From Pseudomonas frederiksbergensis (GTDB taxonomy: Bacteria; Pseudomonadota; Gammaproteobacteria; Pseudomonadales; Pseudomonadaceae): a stretch of DNA of 39,304 nt. Each line of letters begins with the position of its first letter. The first letter of the stretch is position 1. The stretch lies in the NCBI RefSeq assembly GCF_003732665.1, contig NZ_MOBP01000008.1:94852-134155 (forward strand), written 5' to 3'. Shown piece after piece: positions 1 through 8,412 of this stretch. The position numbers were made by a program, and so were the translations under genes. The notes beneath the pieces are model-generated. The model made no database searches. It was not told the DNA's origin and saw nothing but the letters and a program-made list of their open reading frames with translations.

Positions 1-76
1 TCGCGAAGGCGGTGGGTCAGCCAAAGAAGATGTCGACTGACACTCCGCCTTCGCGAGCAAGCCCGCTCCCACAGGG
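1..76. repeat. REP pair (BIME), cut by window start
   Basis: The stretch opens with TCGCGAAGGCGG and closes with CCGCCTTCGCGAGCAAGC followed by CCGCTCCCACAGGG. These are the two arms of an inverted REP pair whose left outer arm lies outside the window. The same core recurs near 3290, 11112, 17883 and 20067. Pseudomonas REPs of this kind are mobilised by RAYT transposases; none is encoded here. The remaining bases up to the pirin gene show no other structure I can support. Confidence 0.85.
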
Positions 77-259
77 TTGTGTGGTGTGCATTATGGCCAA
101 GTGTGGCGGATGCGGTTAATAAGATTACGTGACTCGCTCCGCAAAACTGTCAACCTGAGAGAGACAGTATTTCAATTTTCATCTACTTATTGCATCAGCC
201 GGTAAACATTAACCTTCTCCTCACTCGGACGAATTCACGTCCTGACAGGAGATTTCATC

Positions 260-982
260 ATGCTGACCCTTCGCAAAGCTTCGGATCGCGGCGCGGCCAA
301 TCACGGTTGGTTGAAGTCGTTCCATACCTTTTCCTTCGCCAACTACCGCAACCCCAAAGAACAGGGTTTTTCCGACCTGTTGGTGATCAACGATGACCGC
401 GTTGCGGCGGGTAAAGGCTTTGGCCAGCACCCGCACCGGGACATGGAGATTTTCTCCTATGTGCTCGAAGGCGCCCTGGAACACAAGGACACCCTGGGCA
501 CCGGTTCGGTGATCCGCCCCGGCGATGTGCAACTGATGAGCGCCGGCAGCGGCGTGGCCCACAGCGAGTACAACCACTCGGCCACCCGTGGCGTGCACTT
601 CCTGCAAATCTGGATCGTGCCTGAGGTCAGCGGCGCCAAACCGCGTTACCAGCAAGAGCACTTCAGCACCCAGAAAAAACGTGGGCGCCTGCAGTTGATC
701 ATCTCCCCGGACGGGGCCAAGGGTTCGCTGTCGGTGCGTCAGGATGCGCGGGTGTATGCCGGGCTGTTTGACGGCAAGGAAAGCGCCACCCTGGAACTGG
801 CAGCCAACCGTTACGCCTATGTGCATGTGGCTCGCGGCAGTGTTGAACTCAACGGCATGCAGTTGCAGGAAGGCGATGGCGTGCGGGTTCGTGAAGAACA
901 GGTGCTGACCTTGAGCAATGGCGTGGATGCCGAGGTGCTGGTATTTGACTTGCGGCCGCAGGAATTGCCGGAAATGCCTTAA
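260..982 (+). CDS. Pirin family protein
   Basis: A 240-residue bicupin of the pirin/YhhW family, cytoplasmic. Some bacterial members have quercetin 2,3-dioxygenase activity; the physiological substrate is generally unclear. The metal ligands of the family are visible: H57 and H59 in FGQHPHRDMEIFSYVLEG, and H101 and E103 in GSGVAHSEYN. The length fits the short bacterial pirins, with the second cupin domain at about residues 140-235. The ATG is preceded by an AGGAG box 9 bases away. It stands alone, followed by an inverted repeat that can end transcription from both sides. The family call is firm; the reaction is not known from sequence. Confidence 0.93.
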   Translation: MLTLRKASDRGAANHGWLKSFHTFSFANYRNPKEQGFSDLLVINDDRVAAGKGFGQHPHRDMEIFSYVLEGALEHKDTLGTGSVIRPGDVQLMSAGSGVAHSEYNHSATRGVHFLQIWIVPEVSGAKPRYQQEHFSTQKKRGRLQLIISPDGAKGSLSVRQDARVYAGLFDGKESATLELAANRYAYVHVARGSVELNGMQLQEGDGVRVREEQVLTLSNGVDAEVLVFDLRPQELPEMP

Positions 983-991
983 CACATCAAG

Positions 992-1104
992 ATCAAGAGA
1001 TCGCAGCCTCGTTTCACTCGACAGCTCCTACAGGACAATGCACTCCAATGATTGCGTTCTCCCTGTAGGAGCTGTCGAGGGAACCGAGGCTGCGATCTTT
1101 TGAT
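992..1104. repeat. Long imperfect inverted repeat between convergent genes
   Basis: A left arm at 992-1034 (starting ATCAAGAGATCGCAGCCTCG) is matched, with a few mismatches, by a right arm at 1062-1104 ending CGAGGCTGCGATCTTTTGAT. The arms contain GCTCCTACAGG and its complement. They form a stem of about 43 bp with a loop of about 27 bases. It differs from the REP core found elsewhere in the window. It sits between the convergent pirin and LysR genes and is probably a repeat-derived bidirectional terminator. Confidence 0.8.
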
Positions 1105-1106
1105 TT

Positions 1107-1982
1107 TCATTCACCCGTACCGGAAAACCCCGCCACGATTTCATCTATCACCGCCCTCACCCGCGCCGTATGCCGCAAATCCGCATGGGTCACCAGCCAT
1201 ACGTCATAAGGCACCGGCCGCGTGCGCTCCGGCCACAACCGCACCAGTCCATCCCGCTCGCCCATGTAAATCGGAATTTCCCCAACCCCGATCCCCGCCG
1301 CAATCGATCGCCGTACCAGCAACCCCGAGCCCAGGCTCGACACAATCCGCCCCCGAGTCAGCGGTTCCGAAACCATCGTCATCTCCTTGTTGCCTGCCAG
1401 ATAGGGCTGATACACCACGAGATCATGCCCTTCGAACGCCGACCCCGGCGCCGGTACGCCGTGGGCGTCCACGTACGCCTGGGAGGCGAACAACCCCACC
1501 GGCCAACGGGCAATGCGTCGGGCGATCAGGTCCGGGTTGTCCGGCCGGGCATTGCGCACGGCGATGTCGGCCTCGCGCTTGGCCAAACTGATCATTTGCG
1601 TGGACGCATCCAGTTGCACTTGCACATCCGGGTGTTTGTCGTGCAATCGGGCAATCGCCGGGATCAGGAAATCAATCGCAAACGAATCCGTGGTGCTGAC
1701 CCGCACGGTGCCGGTCAACCGATCATCCAGCCCCTGGATTTGCCGCTGCAATTCCAACGCCGACCCTTCCATTTTTTCCACCGCCAGCAACGCCGCCTCG
1801 CCCACCGCCGTCAGCGCATAGCCTTCGGAGGTCCGCAAAAACAGCGTCGCGCTCAAGGCCTTCTCCAGCGCCGTGACCCGCCGCCCGACCGTGGCCTGAT
1901 CGACCCCCAGTACTCGCGCCGCGCCGCGCAATGTCGACTCACGGCACACCGCCAGAAACACCCGCGCATCATCCCAATTCAT
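1107..1982 (-). CDS. LysR family transcriptional regulator
   Basis: A 291-residue LysR-type regulator. The winged helix-turn-helix is at residues 1-60 (MNWDDARVFLAV, then AARVLGVDQATVGRRVTALE), followed by a periplasmic-binding-protein-like effector domain. I chose the ATG at 1982 rather than an upstream ATG at 2003 because AGGAG lies 6 bases before it and MNWDD is the usual family start. It is divergent from an MFS permease gene 114 bp away. The gap contains an ATTCGC-N11-GCGAAT repeat, the classical LysR site geometry, so control of the permease and of itself is likely. The ligand is unknown. Confidence 0.92.
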   Translation of the reverse strand: MNWDDARVFLAVCRESTLRGAARVLGVDQATVGRRVTALEKALSATLFLRTSEGYALTAVGEAALLAVEKMEGSALELQRQIQGLDDRLTGTVRVSTTDSFAIDFLIPAIARLHDKHPDVQVQLDASTQMISLAKREADIAVRNARPDNPDLIARRIARWPVGLFASQAYVDAHGVPAPGSAFEGHDLVVYQPYLAGNKEMTMVSEPLTRGRIVSSLGSGLLVRRSIAAGIGVGEIPIYMGERDGLVRLWPERTRPVPYDVWLVTHADLRHTARVRAVIDEIVAGFSGTGE

Positions 1983-2003
1983 AGGGCTCTCCTGCCGCTG
2001 CAT

Positions 2004-2030
2004 ATTCGCATCACTGTAGCGCGAATTCGC
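2004..2030. promoter_or_regulatory. Candidate LysR operator ATTCGC-N11-GCGAATTCGC
   Basis: ATTCGC at 2004-2009 and GCGAAT at 2021-2026 form an inverted repeat with an 11-base spacer, matching the T-N11-A pattern of LysR sites. The right half is part of a perfect 10-bp palindrome, GCGAATTCGC (2021-2030), giving a third half-site. It lies in the short divergent gap between the LysR and MFS genes. Binding is inferred from geometry and position. Confidence 0.5.
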
Positions 2031-2096
2031 TGCATTACTGCATCAGAAAACCTCGATACGCTGTAGCTCAGAGATAAGCCTCACAGGACAGCCCCC

Positions 2097-3341
2097 ATGC
2101 ACAGCACATCGACTCCCCCGCGCAGCGCGATCTGGCTGCCGATTTTCGCCGGCCTCTGCGCCAGCCTGGTCAGCATCGGCCTGGCGCGGTTTGCCTATAC
2201 GCCGCTGATTCCTTCGCTGATCCAGGCCCAATGGTTTTCCGCCAATGACGTGGTGTACCTCGGCGCGGCCAACCTCGTCGGTTACCTGATTGGCGCGCTG
2301 ATCGGTCATCCCCTGGCCCGACGGGTGGGCAACAGCACGGCGTTGCGCGTGATGATGCTGGCGGTGACGCTGTCGTTTTTCGCCTGTGGCTTCCCATTGT
2401 CGGTGAGCTGGTTCTTCGGCTGGCGCTTGCTGTCCGGCGTGGCCGGTGGCGCGATCATGGTGCTCGTGGCAGCGACCGTGTTGCCCCATGTGCCGGTGTC
2501 CCGTCGGGGTCTGGCCAGCGGTGCGATTTTTCTGGGCATCGGCCTGGGCATTGCCGGTTCGGGGACGATTGTGCCGCCGCTGCTGAGCCTGGGTTTGCAG
2601 AACACTTGGTTCGGCCTCGGTTTGCTGGCGCTGGTGTTGACCGCCGCGAGCTGGTTTGGCTGGCCGACCATGACGCCGCAACACGTCGAACCGGCGCATA
2701 GCGACAGTGTGAAATCGCCAACGCCACCGGGCCTGTACCTGCTGTTTGCCCAGTACGCCTTCATGGCGGCGGGCCTGGTGCCGGCGATGGTGTTTTTGGT
2801 GGACTTCGTCGCTCGCGGCCTCGGCGCCGGGGCACACGTCGGCGCGCTGATCTGGGTCATGTATGGCCTGGGGGCGATTGCCGGACCGGTGAGCTATGGT
2901 TTTCTCGCCGACAAACTCGGCGCACGCTTGAGCATCCGGATTGTGCTGGTGGTGCAGGCGCTAGCCCTAGCTTTGCTGGCAGCTTCCAGCTCATTCCTGG
3001 CCCTGGCGTTGCTGGCGGTGATCCTCGGCTCGTTCCCACCGGGCATCGTGCCCCTGGCGCTGGCCCGGGTGCATGAACTGGTGCCCAACCATCATCAACA
3101 ACAAATCGCGTGGAGCCGTGCCACCGTGTCGTTCGCTACGTTTCAGGCGCTGACCGGGTTTGCCTATTCGGCAATATTCAATGCCAGTGGCGGAAAGCAT
3201 GCGCTGTTGTTTGTGATTGCGTGTGGGGCCATTGTTGTTGCATTGATTCTGGAATTGGCGATGCGCTTATTGAATCAACACCAATCCCCTGTGGGAGCGG
3301 GCCTGCTCGCGAATACGGTATGTCAGGCACATAAATGCTGA
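2097..3341 (+). CDS. YbfB/YjiJ-type MFS transporter with REP-encoded tail
   Basis: A 414-residue inner-membrane permease with about 12 hydrophobic segments, opening IWLPIFAGLCASLVSIGLAR and FAYTPLIP. This start is characteristic of the YbfB/YjiJ group of major facilitator proteins. The substrate is unknown. An ACAGGA box precedes the ATG. The last 18 or so codons, encoding SPVGAGLLANTVCQAHKC, are read from a REP element, so the native C-terminus probably ended near residue 396 and was extended when the repeat inserted. It is divergent from a LysR gene that is the likely regulator. The family assignment is good; substrate and natural end are not established. Confidence 0.88.
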   Translation: MHSTSTPPRSAIWLPIFAGLCASLVSIGLARFAYTPLIPSLIQAQWFSANDVVYLGAANLVGYLIGALIGHPLARRVGNSTALRVMMLAVTLSFFACGFPLSVSWFFGWRLLSGVAGGAIMVLVAATVLPHVPVSRRGLASGAIFLGIGLGIAGSGTIVPPLLSLGLQNTWFGLGLLALVLTAASWFGWPTMTPQHVEPAHSDSVKSPTPPGLYLLFAQYAFMAAGLVPAMVFLVDFVARGLGAGAHVGALIWVMYGLGAIAGPVSYGFLADKLGARLSIRIVLVVQALALALLAASSSFLALALLAVILGSFPPGIVPLALARVHELVPNHHQQQIAWSRATVSFATFQALTGFAYSAIFNASGGKHALLFVIACGAIVVALILELAMRLLNQHQSPVGAGLLANTVCQAHKC

Positions 3342-3378
3342 ATGACACGCCGCTTTCGCGAGCAGGCCCTCTCCCACA
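3287..3378. repeat. REP pair (BIME) overlapping the 3' end of the MFS gene
   Basis: CCCCTGTGGGAGCGGGCCTG at 3287 is followed by CTCGCGAA. The inverted partner, TTTCGCGAGCAGGCCCTCTC then CCACA, ends at 3378. The first arm is translated as the end of the upstream MFS protein and the stop codon lies between the arms. Confidence 0.85.
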
Positions 3379-3441
3379 CTGAATTATTCGTCCGCTCAGG
3401 CGATCCCATTTACAGATCCCTTTTCACCACAGGAACCCAAA

Positions 3442-4443
3442 ATGACCCTGCCCCAAACCATGACCCTCATCGAAATCACCCAACCCGGCGGCCCTGAAGT
3501 CCTGCAACCGAAGGACGTGCCGATGCCCACGGTGGCCGCCGGTGAAGTGTTGATCCGCGTCTACGCCGCCGGGGTCAATCGCCCGGACGTGATCCAGCGC
3601 GCCGGCAAGTACCCGATGAAACCCGGCATGAGCCCGATCCCCGGCCTGGAAGTGGCGGGTGAAGTCGTGGCCATCGGCAAAGGGGTCAGTGAGTTTGTGC
3701 TGGGCGACAAAGTCTGTGCCCTGACCAACGGCGGTGGCTACGCGCAATATTGCGTGGCCCCGGCCAGTCAGACGTTGCCGATTCCCGATGACATGGACTG
3801 GATTCAAGCCGCCGCCATCCCGGAAACCTTCTTCACGGTCTGGGCCAACCTGTTTGAAATGGGCGGCGCCAGCAAAGGCCAGCGCGCCTTGATCCACGGC
3901 GGCACCAGCGGCATCGGCACTACCGCGTTGATGTTGTGCCGCGAGTTCGGCGTCGAGGCGTTTGCCACTGCCGGCAGCGAGGAAAAATGCGACGCGATTC
4001 GTAAGCTCGGGGCCAAGGCGATCAACTACCGCGATCAGGATTTCGCCCAGGTCATTGCCGAAAAAACCTCTGGCAAAGGGGTGAATGTGATCCTCGACAT
4101 CATGGGCGGCTCGTACTTCAACAAGAACGTGACCGCCCTGGCCATGGAAGGTCGGCTGGTGATGCTCGGCTTCCTCGGCGGCGCCCATGCCGATGGTGTC
4201 GACCTGCTGGCGATCATGGCCAAACGCGCGATCATCACCGGCTCACTGCTGCGCTCGCGCACTAAAGAAGAAAAAGCCGCCATCGCCCAAGGCCTGTACG
4301 AATACGTGTGGCCGGTGCTGTCGGCCGGGCGTTGCCTGCCGATGATCGACAAGGTCTACCCGTTCAAAGACGCCGCACAAGCCCATGCGCGCATGGAAGC
4401 CGGCGATCACATCGGCAAGATCGTCTTGAAAATGGATCAGTAA
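3442..4443 (+). CDS. NAD(P)H:quinone oxidoreductase, zinc-independent MDR family
   Basis: A 333-residue medium-chain dehydrogenase/reductase of the quinone oxidoreductase (QOR/PIG3) type. It probably reduces quinones or reactive carbonyls with NADPH in the cytoplasm. The GroES-like N-terminal domain has [17 protein letters not shown] and [13 protein letters not shown]. The nucleotide-binding fold has [20 protein letters not shown] near residues 153-172. The Cys/His zinc ligands of alcohol dehydrogenases are absent. AGGAA precedes the ATG; a second in-frame ATG at 3460 is possible. Its last 7 bases overlap the convergent deoC gene, but I see no functional link to the deoxyribose genes. Confidence 0.9.
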   Translation: MTLPQTMTLIEITQPGGPEVLQPKDVPMPTVAAGEVLIRVYAAGVNRPDVIQRAGKYPMKPGMSPIPGLEVAGEVVAIGKGVSEFVLGDKVCALTNGGGYAQYCVAPASQTLPIPDDMDWIQAAAIPETFFTVWANLFEMGGASKGQRALIHGGTSGIGTTALMLCREFGVEAFATAGSEEKCDAIRKLGAKAINYRDQDFAQVIAEKTSGKGVNVILDIMGGSYFNKNVTALAMEGRLVMLGFLGGAHADGVDLLAIMAKRAIITGSLLRSRTKEEKAAIAQGLYEYVWPVLSAGRCLPMIDKVYPFKDAAQAHARMEAGDHIGKIVLKMDQ

Positions 4444-5120
4444 CCCTCGCCCGCCGACTGCGCGCCACCGATGATCGCGATGCCGGAGCTGCTGCCCAAA
4501 CGGGTGGCGCCGGCCTCGATCATCGCCAGTGCGGTCGGGTAATCGCGCACGCCGCCCGAGGCCTTGACGCCGATGTCCGCGCCCACGGTGCGGCGCATCA
4601 GGGCAACGTCTTCGACGGTGGCACCGCTGCGGCTGAAACCGGTGGAGGTCTTGACGAACGCGACGTTCAGTTCGCGGCAAATTTCGCAGGCCTTCACTTT
4701 TTCCGCATCGGTGAGCAGGCAAGTTTCCAGGATCACTTTGAGCGGCACGCTGCCACAGGCCTGTTTGACCTGGGCGATGTCGTCCTGCACCTCGGCGAAC
4801 AAACCGTCCTTCAACCAACCGATGTTCAACACCATGTCGATTTCGCCCGCGCCGGCGGCAATCGCCCGCTCGGCTTCAAACGCTTTGCTCTCAGTCAATC
4901 CGGCACCCAACGGGAAGCCGACCACGGCGCAGACCTTGACGCTGTGCCCCGCCAATTGCTGCGCAGCAAGGGGCACCTGCCCGGAATTCACGCACACCGA
5001 ATAGAAGCCATGTTCCGCCGCTTCGCGGCACAGGGTGGCGATTTGTTCGCGGCTGGCGTCCGGCGCCAGCAAGGTGTGATCGATGTACTGCGCCAGTGCC
5101 TGGGGTGGGAGATGGGCCAT
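4437..5120 (-). CDS. deoC: Deoxyribose-phosphate aldolase DeoC
   Basis: A 227-residue class I aldolase that splits 2-deoxy-D-ribose 5-phosphate into acetaldehyde and glyceraldehyde 3-phosphate in the cytoplasm. The Schiff-base lysine is K157 in FVKTSTGFS, the second active-site lysine is K186 in GVKASGG, and D95 lies in [11 protein letters not shown]. All key residues are intact. The start at 5120 has AGGAG 9 bases upstream and begins [18 protein letters not shown]; the longer ATG at 5162 would add 14 unlikely residues. It is divergent from deoR, with a DeoR-type palindrome between them. No deoA, deoB or deoD is nearby, so its context here is free deoxyribose rather than nucleosides. Confidence 0.96.
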   Translation of the reverse strand: MAHLPPQALAQYIDHTLLAPDASREQIATLCREAAEHGFYSVCVNSGQVPLAAQQLAGHSVKVCAVVGFPLGAGLTESKAFEAERAIAAGAGEIDMVLNIGWLKDGLFAEVQDDIAQVKQACGSVPLKVILETCLLTDAEKVKACEICRELNVAFVKTSTGFSRSGATVEDVALMRRTVGADIGVKASGGVRDYPTALAMIEAGATRLGSSSGIAIIGGAQSAGEGY

Positions 5121-5207
5121 CGCAAAAACTCCTGTTTGTATATTCAAATGCCCCTGCGCCACAATCGAGGATCATTTGCGCAAAAACGTTACAAAACTCA
5201 CAATTAA

Positions 5208-5223
5208 TGTTACTTAAATAACA
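5208..5223. promoter_or_regulatory. DeoR-type operator in the deoC-deoR gap
   Basis: TGTTACTTAAATAACA is a 16-bp palindrome with one central mismatch pair; flanking A and T extend it to 18 bp (5207-5224). It has the TGTTA-N6-TAACA form of the E. coli DeoR operator. A perfect version lies before deoK at 9394-9409. It is 18 bases before deoR and about 87 before deoC, placed to control both. Confidence 0.85.
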
Positions 5224-5241
5224 TCAACAATCAACCCCGGA

Positions 5242-6012
5242 ATGCCTGTGGACAGTAAAAAAGCCGAGCGTCTCAAGCTGATTCAACAAGCCCTGCAAGA
5301 CCAGAGCGCCATTCACCTGCGCGAAATGGCCGCATTGCTGGACGTGTCGGAGATGACCCTGCGCCGCGACCTGAGCAAATACACCGACCACCTGCGCCTG
5401 CTCGGCGGCTACATCACCAAAACCCACGACGGCAATGAACCCGGCGACTACCGCGTGGCCGAACAGGACACCCGGCATGTCGAGGAAAAACGTCGCATCG
5501 GCAAACTCGCCGCACGCTTTATCCAGCCCGGCGACACGGTGTTCTTCGATTGCGGCACCACCACGCCCTTCGTGGTGGATTTCATCCCCGACGAGCTCGA
5601 ATTCACCGCCGTGTGCAACTCCCTGAACGTGTTGCTAAAACTCTCGCAAAAACCCAATTGCCACATCGTGGTCTGCGGCGGCACCTTCCATCGCAAGAAC
5701 CAGGTGTTCGAGAACCAGCGCGAACACGGCATCCTCGACAGCGTGCGCCTGACCTGGGCCTTCGTCTCCGCCGCCGGGGTCAGCCACGACTTCGGCGTGA
5801 CCTGCTTCAATTTCAATGAAGTGGAGGTCAAGCAGAAGGTCCTGCGCCAGGCCCAACAGCGGCTGTTGCTGGCCGACCACAGCAAGTTCGACACCGTGCG
5901 CACTGCGCATTTCGCTGCCCTTGAGGATTTCCAGTACGTGGTCAGCGACAAGAAAATCCCCAAGGCCTACCGCGATGCCATCGAGGCCAGCGGTGCACAG
6001 TTGATTATCTGA
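5242..6012 (+). CDS. deoR: DeoR family repressor of the deoxyribose genes
   Basis: A 256-residue DeoR-family repressor, close in length to E. coli DeoR. The N-terminal winged helix has the recognition segment DVSEMTLRRDLSKY at about residues 34-48. The C-terminal sugar-phosphate sensor domain has DTVFFDCGTTTPF near residue 100 and CNSLNVLLKL after it. The family senses deoxyribose 5-phosphate or related sugars and leaves DNA when these are bound. The gene is divergent from deoC, overlaps the convergent epimerase gene by 8 bp, and lies just downstream of one of two matching palindromes. The ATG at 5242 has only a weak GG box, so expression may be low or partly leaderless. It plays the role of DeoQ in the Salmonella deoxyribose regulon. 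Confidence 0.9.
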   Translation: MPVDSKKAERLKLIQQALQDQSAIHLREMAALLDVSEMTLRRDLSKYTDHLRLLGGYITKTHDGNEPGDYRVAEQDTRHVEEKRRIGKLAARFIQPGDTVFFDCGTTTPFVVDFIPDELEFTAVCNSLNVLLKLSQKPNCHIVVCGGTFHRKNQVFENQREHGILDSVRLTWAFVSAAGVSHDFGVTCFNFNEVEVKQKVLRQAQQRLLLADHSKFDTVRTAHFAALEDFQYVVSDKKIPKAYRDAIEASGAQLII

Positions 6013-7063
6013 TCAAGGCCTGTTGTTCGGCTTTGTTCAGATAACCGGTGGTGACCTGAAACGCCGCCGTTTGCCCCGCCGCCAGCGAACGCACATGGCC
6101 CTTGGCGGACTCGGCGCGATAGCCTTCCGGTTCGCAGGTGGCGGGCAAGATGAACGCCGCCACTTGTTGATCGGCGTTGTGCAGGATCCAGCGCGCAGCG
6201 TGGTCGAATTGGTCCGGGCGATAGCGAGTGTAAAACGCAGCGCCGTCCGGGTGGCTCAGCAGGAAATGCGCATTGCCGTTTGCATCGGCCTTTACGCCGT
6301 CGAAGAAAAACACAATCTCAGGGTCGTAAAGATCGGGGCGGTCCAGGGATTGAAACTGTTCCGGCTCCAACGCCAACTGTTCCATGTAGCGGCTCCAGGC
6401 TGGCGTTGGTTTAACGTGGGCCGGGACGCTGCTGCGCAAGCGCACCTTGTCAAATCCCAGCGGCTCGATAAACCGTGCGCCCTCGACATAGGCGTAATTC
6501 ATGTGGGCCATGTACATCAGGTCCATGGGTTTGCCGGCCAGGTTGGTCACGCTCATGGCGATGTCGAACAGACCGGAATCGGCGCGCAAGGTCACACTCG
6601 GGCTGGCGAGGTAGCAGTCGCCAAACCCCTGCGCATATTCGTATTCGCCGCCCAATCGCAGGAAGGGTCCGGCGCTGTCGTCGCCGATCTCCAGCCAAGC
6701 GCGGTCCATCGCCGCACAGGGCATTTCGCCGTGCAGCGGATGGTCGTCTTCGGGTGTCGGGCAGCCGTTACGCAACAGTCCGCTGTGGAACATGAAACAG
6801 CCGTAGGTGCCGATGACTGTCGGGCTCGGTCTGGGCTGGCTGAACAGGTTGCTCATGGTCAGGTCGCAGCCGTCGAACACCGCGTCCCAGATCATCTGGC
6901 CCTGGTACGGCAGCACCACCAGTTTGCCGCGACTGTTGGTCATTTCCAGCGCCAATACGCCGCTGGGATAAATGCTGGCGCTGACAGCGAAATGCTCTGA
7001 TTTCAACAGTACCTTCGGCGCCTCGCCAAACAGCGCCGGATAAAGGTTGATCCGCGTGCTCAT
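6005..7063 (-). CDS. Aldose 1-epimerase family protein (DeoX-like)
   Basis: A 352-residue protein of the DUF4432-type aldose-1-epimerase group, probably interconverting sugar anomers in the cytoplasm. Visible segments are VVLPYQGQMIWDAVFDG, HPLHGEMPCAAMDRAWLEIG and MAHMNYAYVEGARF. They supply the histidines and acidic residues expected of a mutarotase-like beta-sandwich. The ATG at 7063 overlaps the stop of the permease gene as ATGA, so translation is coupled; the longer reading from 7150 lies inside that gene. It is the last gene of deoK-deoP-epimerase. The Salmonella deoQKPX cluster has a similar protein, DeoX, so a role in presenting the right deoxyribose anomer to the kinase is a reasonable inference. 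Confidence 0.82.
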   Translation of the reverse strand: MSTRINLYPALFGEAPKVLLKSEHFAVSASIYPSGVLALEMTNSRGKLVVLPYQGQMIWDAVFDGCDLTMSNLFSQPRPSPTVIGTYGCFMFHSGLLRNGCPTPEDDHPLHGEMPCAAMDRAWLEIGDDSAGPFLRLGGEYEYAQGFGDCYLASPSVTLRADSGLFDIAMSVTNLAGKPMDLMYMAHMNYAYVEGARFIEPLGFDKVRLRSSVPAHVKPTPAWSRYMEQLALEPEQFQSLDRPDLYDPEIVFFFDGVKADANGNAHFLLSHPDGAAFYTRYRPDQFDHAARWILHNADQQVAAFILPATCEPEGYRAESAKGHVRSLAAGQTAAFQVTTGYLNKAEQQALIR

Positions 7064-8391
7064 GAAGTCACCGCCGCACCCACCGGTGCCCGTTCGCTGG
7101 CGGAATTTCGCAGGCAACGCACGGCGTAGGCGACGATCACGATGAAGCACAGCAACGGCACGGTGTAGGCCAGTTGCATGTTGCCGCCGCTGTAATCGGA
7201 CAGCAGGCCCTGGAAGATCGGAATCACCCCGCCACCGACGATGCTCATCACCAGCAGCGAACCGCCGACGCCAGTGTCTTCACCGAGGCCGTCGATGGTC
7301 AGGCCATAAATGGTCGGCCAGCACGGGCCGAGGAACACGCTCACCCCCACCGCCGCGTACACCGCCGTAATGTTCGGCACCAGAATCGTGTAGGCCAGCA
7401 ACACAATGCACAGCACGCCGTACACCGCCAGCACCTTGGCCGGGTGCAGTTTGCGCATCAGCACGTTGGCGATCATTTTGCCGATGAAGTACGCGGCGAA
7501 GGTCGTCAGCAAAAACCACGAGGCGCTGCGCTCATTCATCCCGCCCAATTGCATGGCCAGGCGAATGGTGAAACTCCACACGCCGACTTGCGCGCCGACG
7601 TAGAGAAACTGCGCCAACACACCAAAAGTGAAACGCTTGTTGCCCCACAGCCGCGACAAACTCTGGCCGAGGCTGGCGGTTTTCTTGCTGGCGGTTTGCA
7701 CGCCTTTGCACGCAGGGAACCGGGTGATGGCGATCAGGATGAACATCAGCACCAATACCGCGATCATCCATTTGTACGGCAGCAAGGTGGACTGGATCAT
7801 TTGCAGTTGCTGCACCGCCGCGTCCGAGGCGCTCATTTGCGTGAGCTGCTCGCGGGTGGCGTCAGTGTCCTTGAACATCACGAAGCTGCCGACGTAGACC
7901 CCGGCCATCGCGCCGAACGGGTGGAAAGTCTGGGAAATGTTCAGTCGGCGGGTGCCGGTTTCACGGGGGCCCATCAGGGTCGAATAGGTGTTGCACGCGG
8001 TTTCGAGGAACGACAGCCCCGCCGCGATCACGAACAGCGCCAGCAGGAACATGCCGTACTTGGCGGTGGACGCCGCCGGGAAGAACAGCAGGCAGCCCAA
8101 CATGTAGAGCATCAGGCCGATCAGGATGGTGGTCTTGTAGCTGAAACGCCGAACCACCAGCGCCGCCGGGATCGCCACGAAGAAGTAGCCGAGGTAAAAC
8201 GCCGACTGCACGAACGCGGTCTGGAAATCGCTGAGCAGGAAGGCTTTCTTGAAATGCGCGATGAGCACGTCGTTCATGCTCGCGGCCGCCGCCCACAGCG
8301 CGAAGATGCTGCACAGCAGGATGAAGGCGAACCAGGGCGTGCGGTTCAGGTAGAAACCATCGGGCGTCTGTTGGAGCGGAGGCTTTGTCAT
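7060..8391 (-). CDS. deoP: 2-deoxy-D-ribose permease DeoP (FucP-type MFS)
   Basis: A 443-residue inner-membrane sugar:proton symporter of the FucP branch of the major facilitator superfamily, with about 12 hydrophobic segments. FucP-family signatures are FLETACNTYSTLMGP, the following TRRLNISQTFHPFGAMAG, and the late segment GPCWPTIYGLTIDGLG. Its place between a deoxyribokinase and an epimerase makes 2-deoxy-D-ribose the likely substrate, as for Salmonella DeoP. GGAG lies 8 bases before the ATG. The bases between them, AACAACAA, match the Hfq/Crc catabolite-repression motif. Its ATGA junction couples it to the epimerase gene. The substrate assignment rests on context. Confidence 0.88.
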   Translation of the reverse strand: MTKPPLQQTPDGFYLNRTPWFAFILLCSIFALWAAAASMNDVLIAHFKKAFLLSDFQTAFVQSAFYLGYFFVAIPAALVVRRFSYKTTILIGLMLYMLGCLLFFPAASTAKYGMFLLALFVIAAGLSFLETACNTYSTLMGPRETGTRRLNISQTFHPFGAMAGVYVGSFVMFKDTDATREQLTQMSASDAAVQQLQMIQSTLLPYKWMIAVLVLMFILIAITRFPACKGVQTASKKTASLGQSLSRLWGNKRFTFGVLAQFLYVGAQVGVWSFTIRLAMQLGGMNERSASWFLLTTFAAYFIGKMIANVLMRKLHPAKVLAVYGVLCIVLLAYTILVPNITAVYAAVGVSVFLGPCWPTIYGLTIDGLGEDTGVGGSLLVMSIVGGGVIPIFQGLLSDYSGGNMQLAYTVPLLCFIVIVAYAVRCLRNSASERAPVGAAVTS

Positions 8392-8398
8392 TGTTGTT
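8391..8398 (-). promoter_or_regulatory. Candidate Hfq/Crc target at deoP ribosome binding site
   Basis: On the minus strand the deoP start reads GGAGAACAACAATG. AACAACAA matches the AANAANAA element bound by Hfq with Crc in Pseudomonas to block translation when preferred carbon sources are present. It fills the space between ribosome binding site and start codon, the usual place for control. The motif is short, so chance occurrence is possible. Confidence 0.5.
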
Positions 8399-8412
8399 CT
8401 CCGGGTTGGGTT

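Noticed and set aside
221..985. A 254-residue minus-strand frame opposite the pirin gene
   Set aside because: It is the shadow of a clear pirin gene in GC-rich DNA, with low-complexity His/Gln/Ala-rich translation and no ribosome box.
5180..5206. A TGTGA-like half of a CRP/Vfr site before deoC
   Set aside because: Only one half fits; the other (TAACG) matches three of five bases, too weak to annotate.
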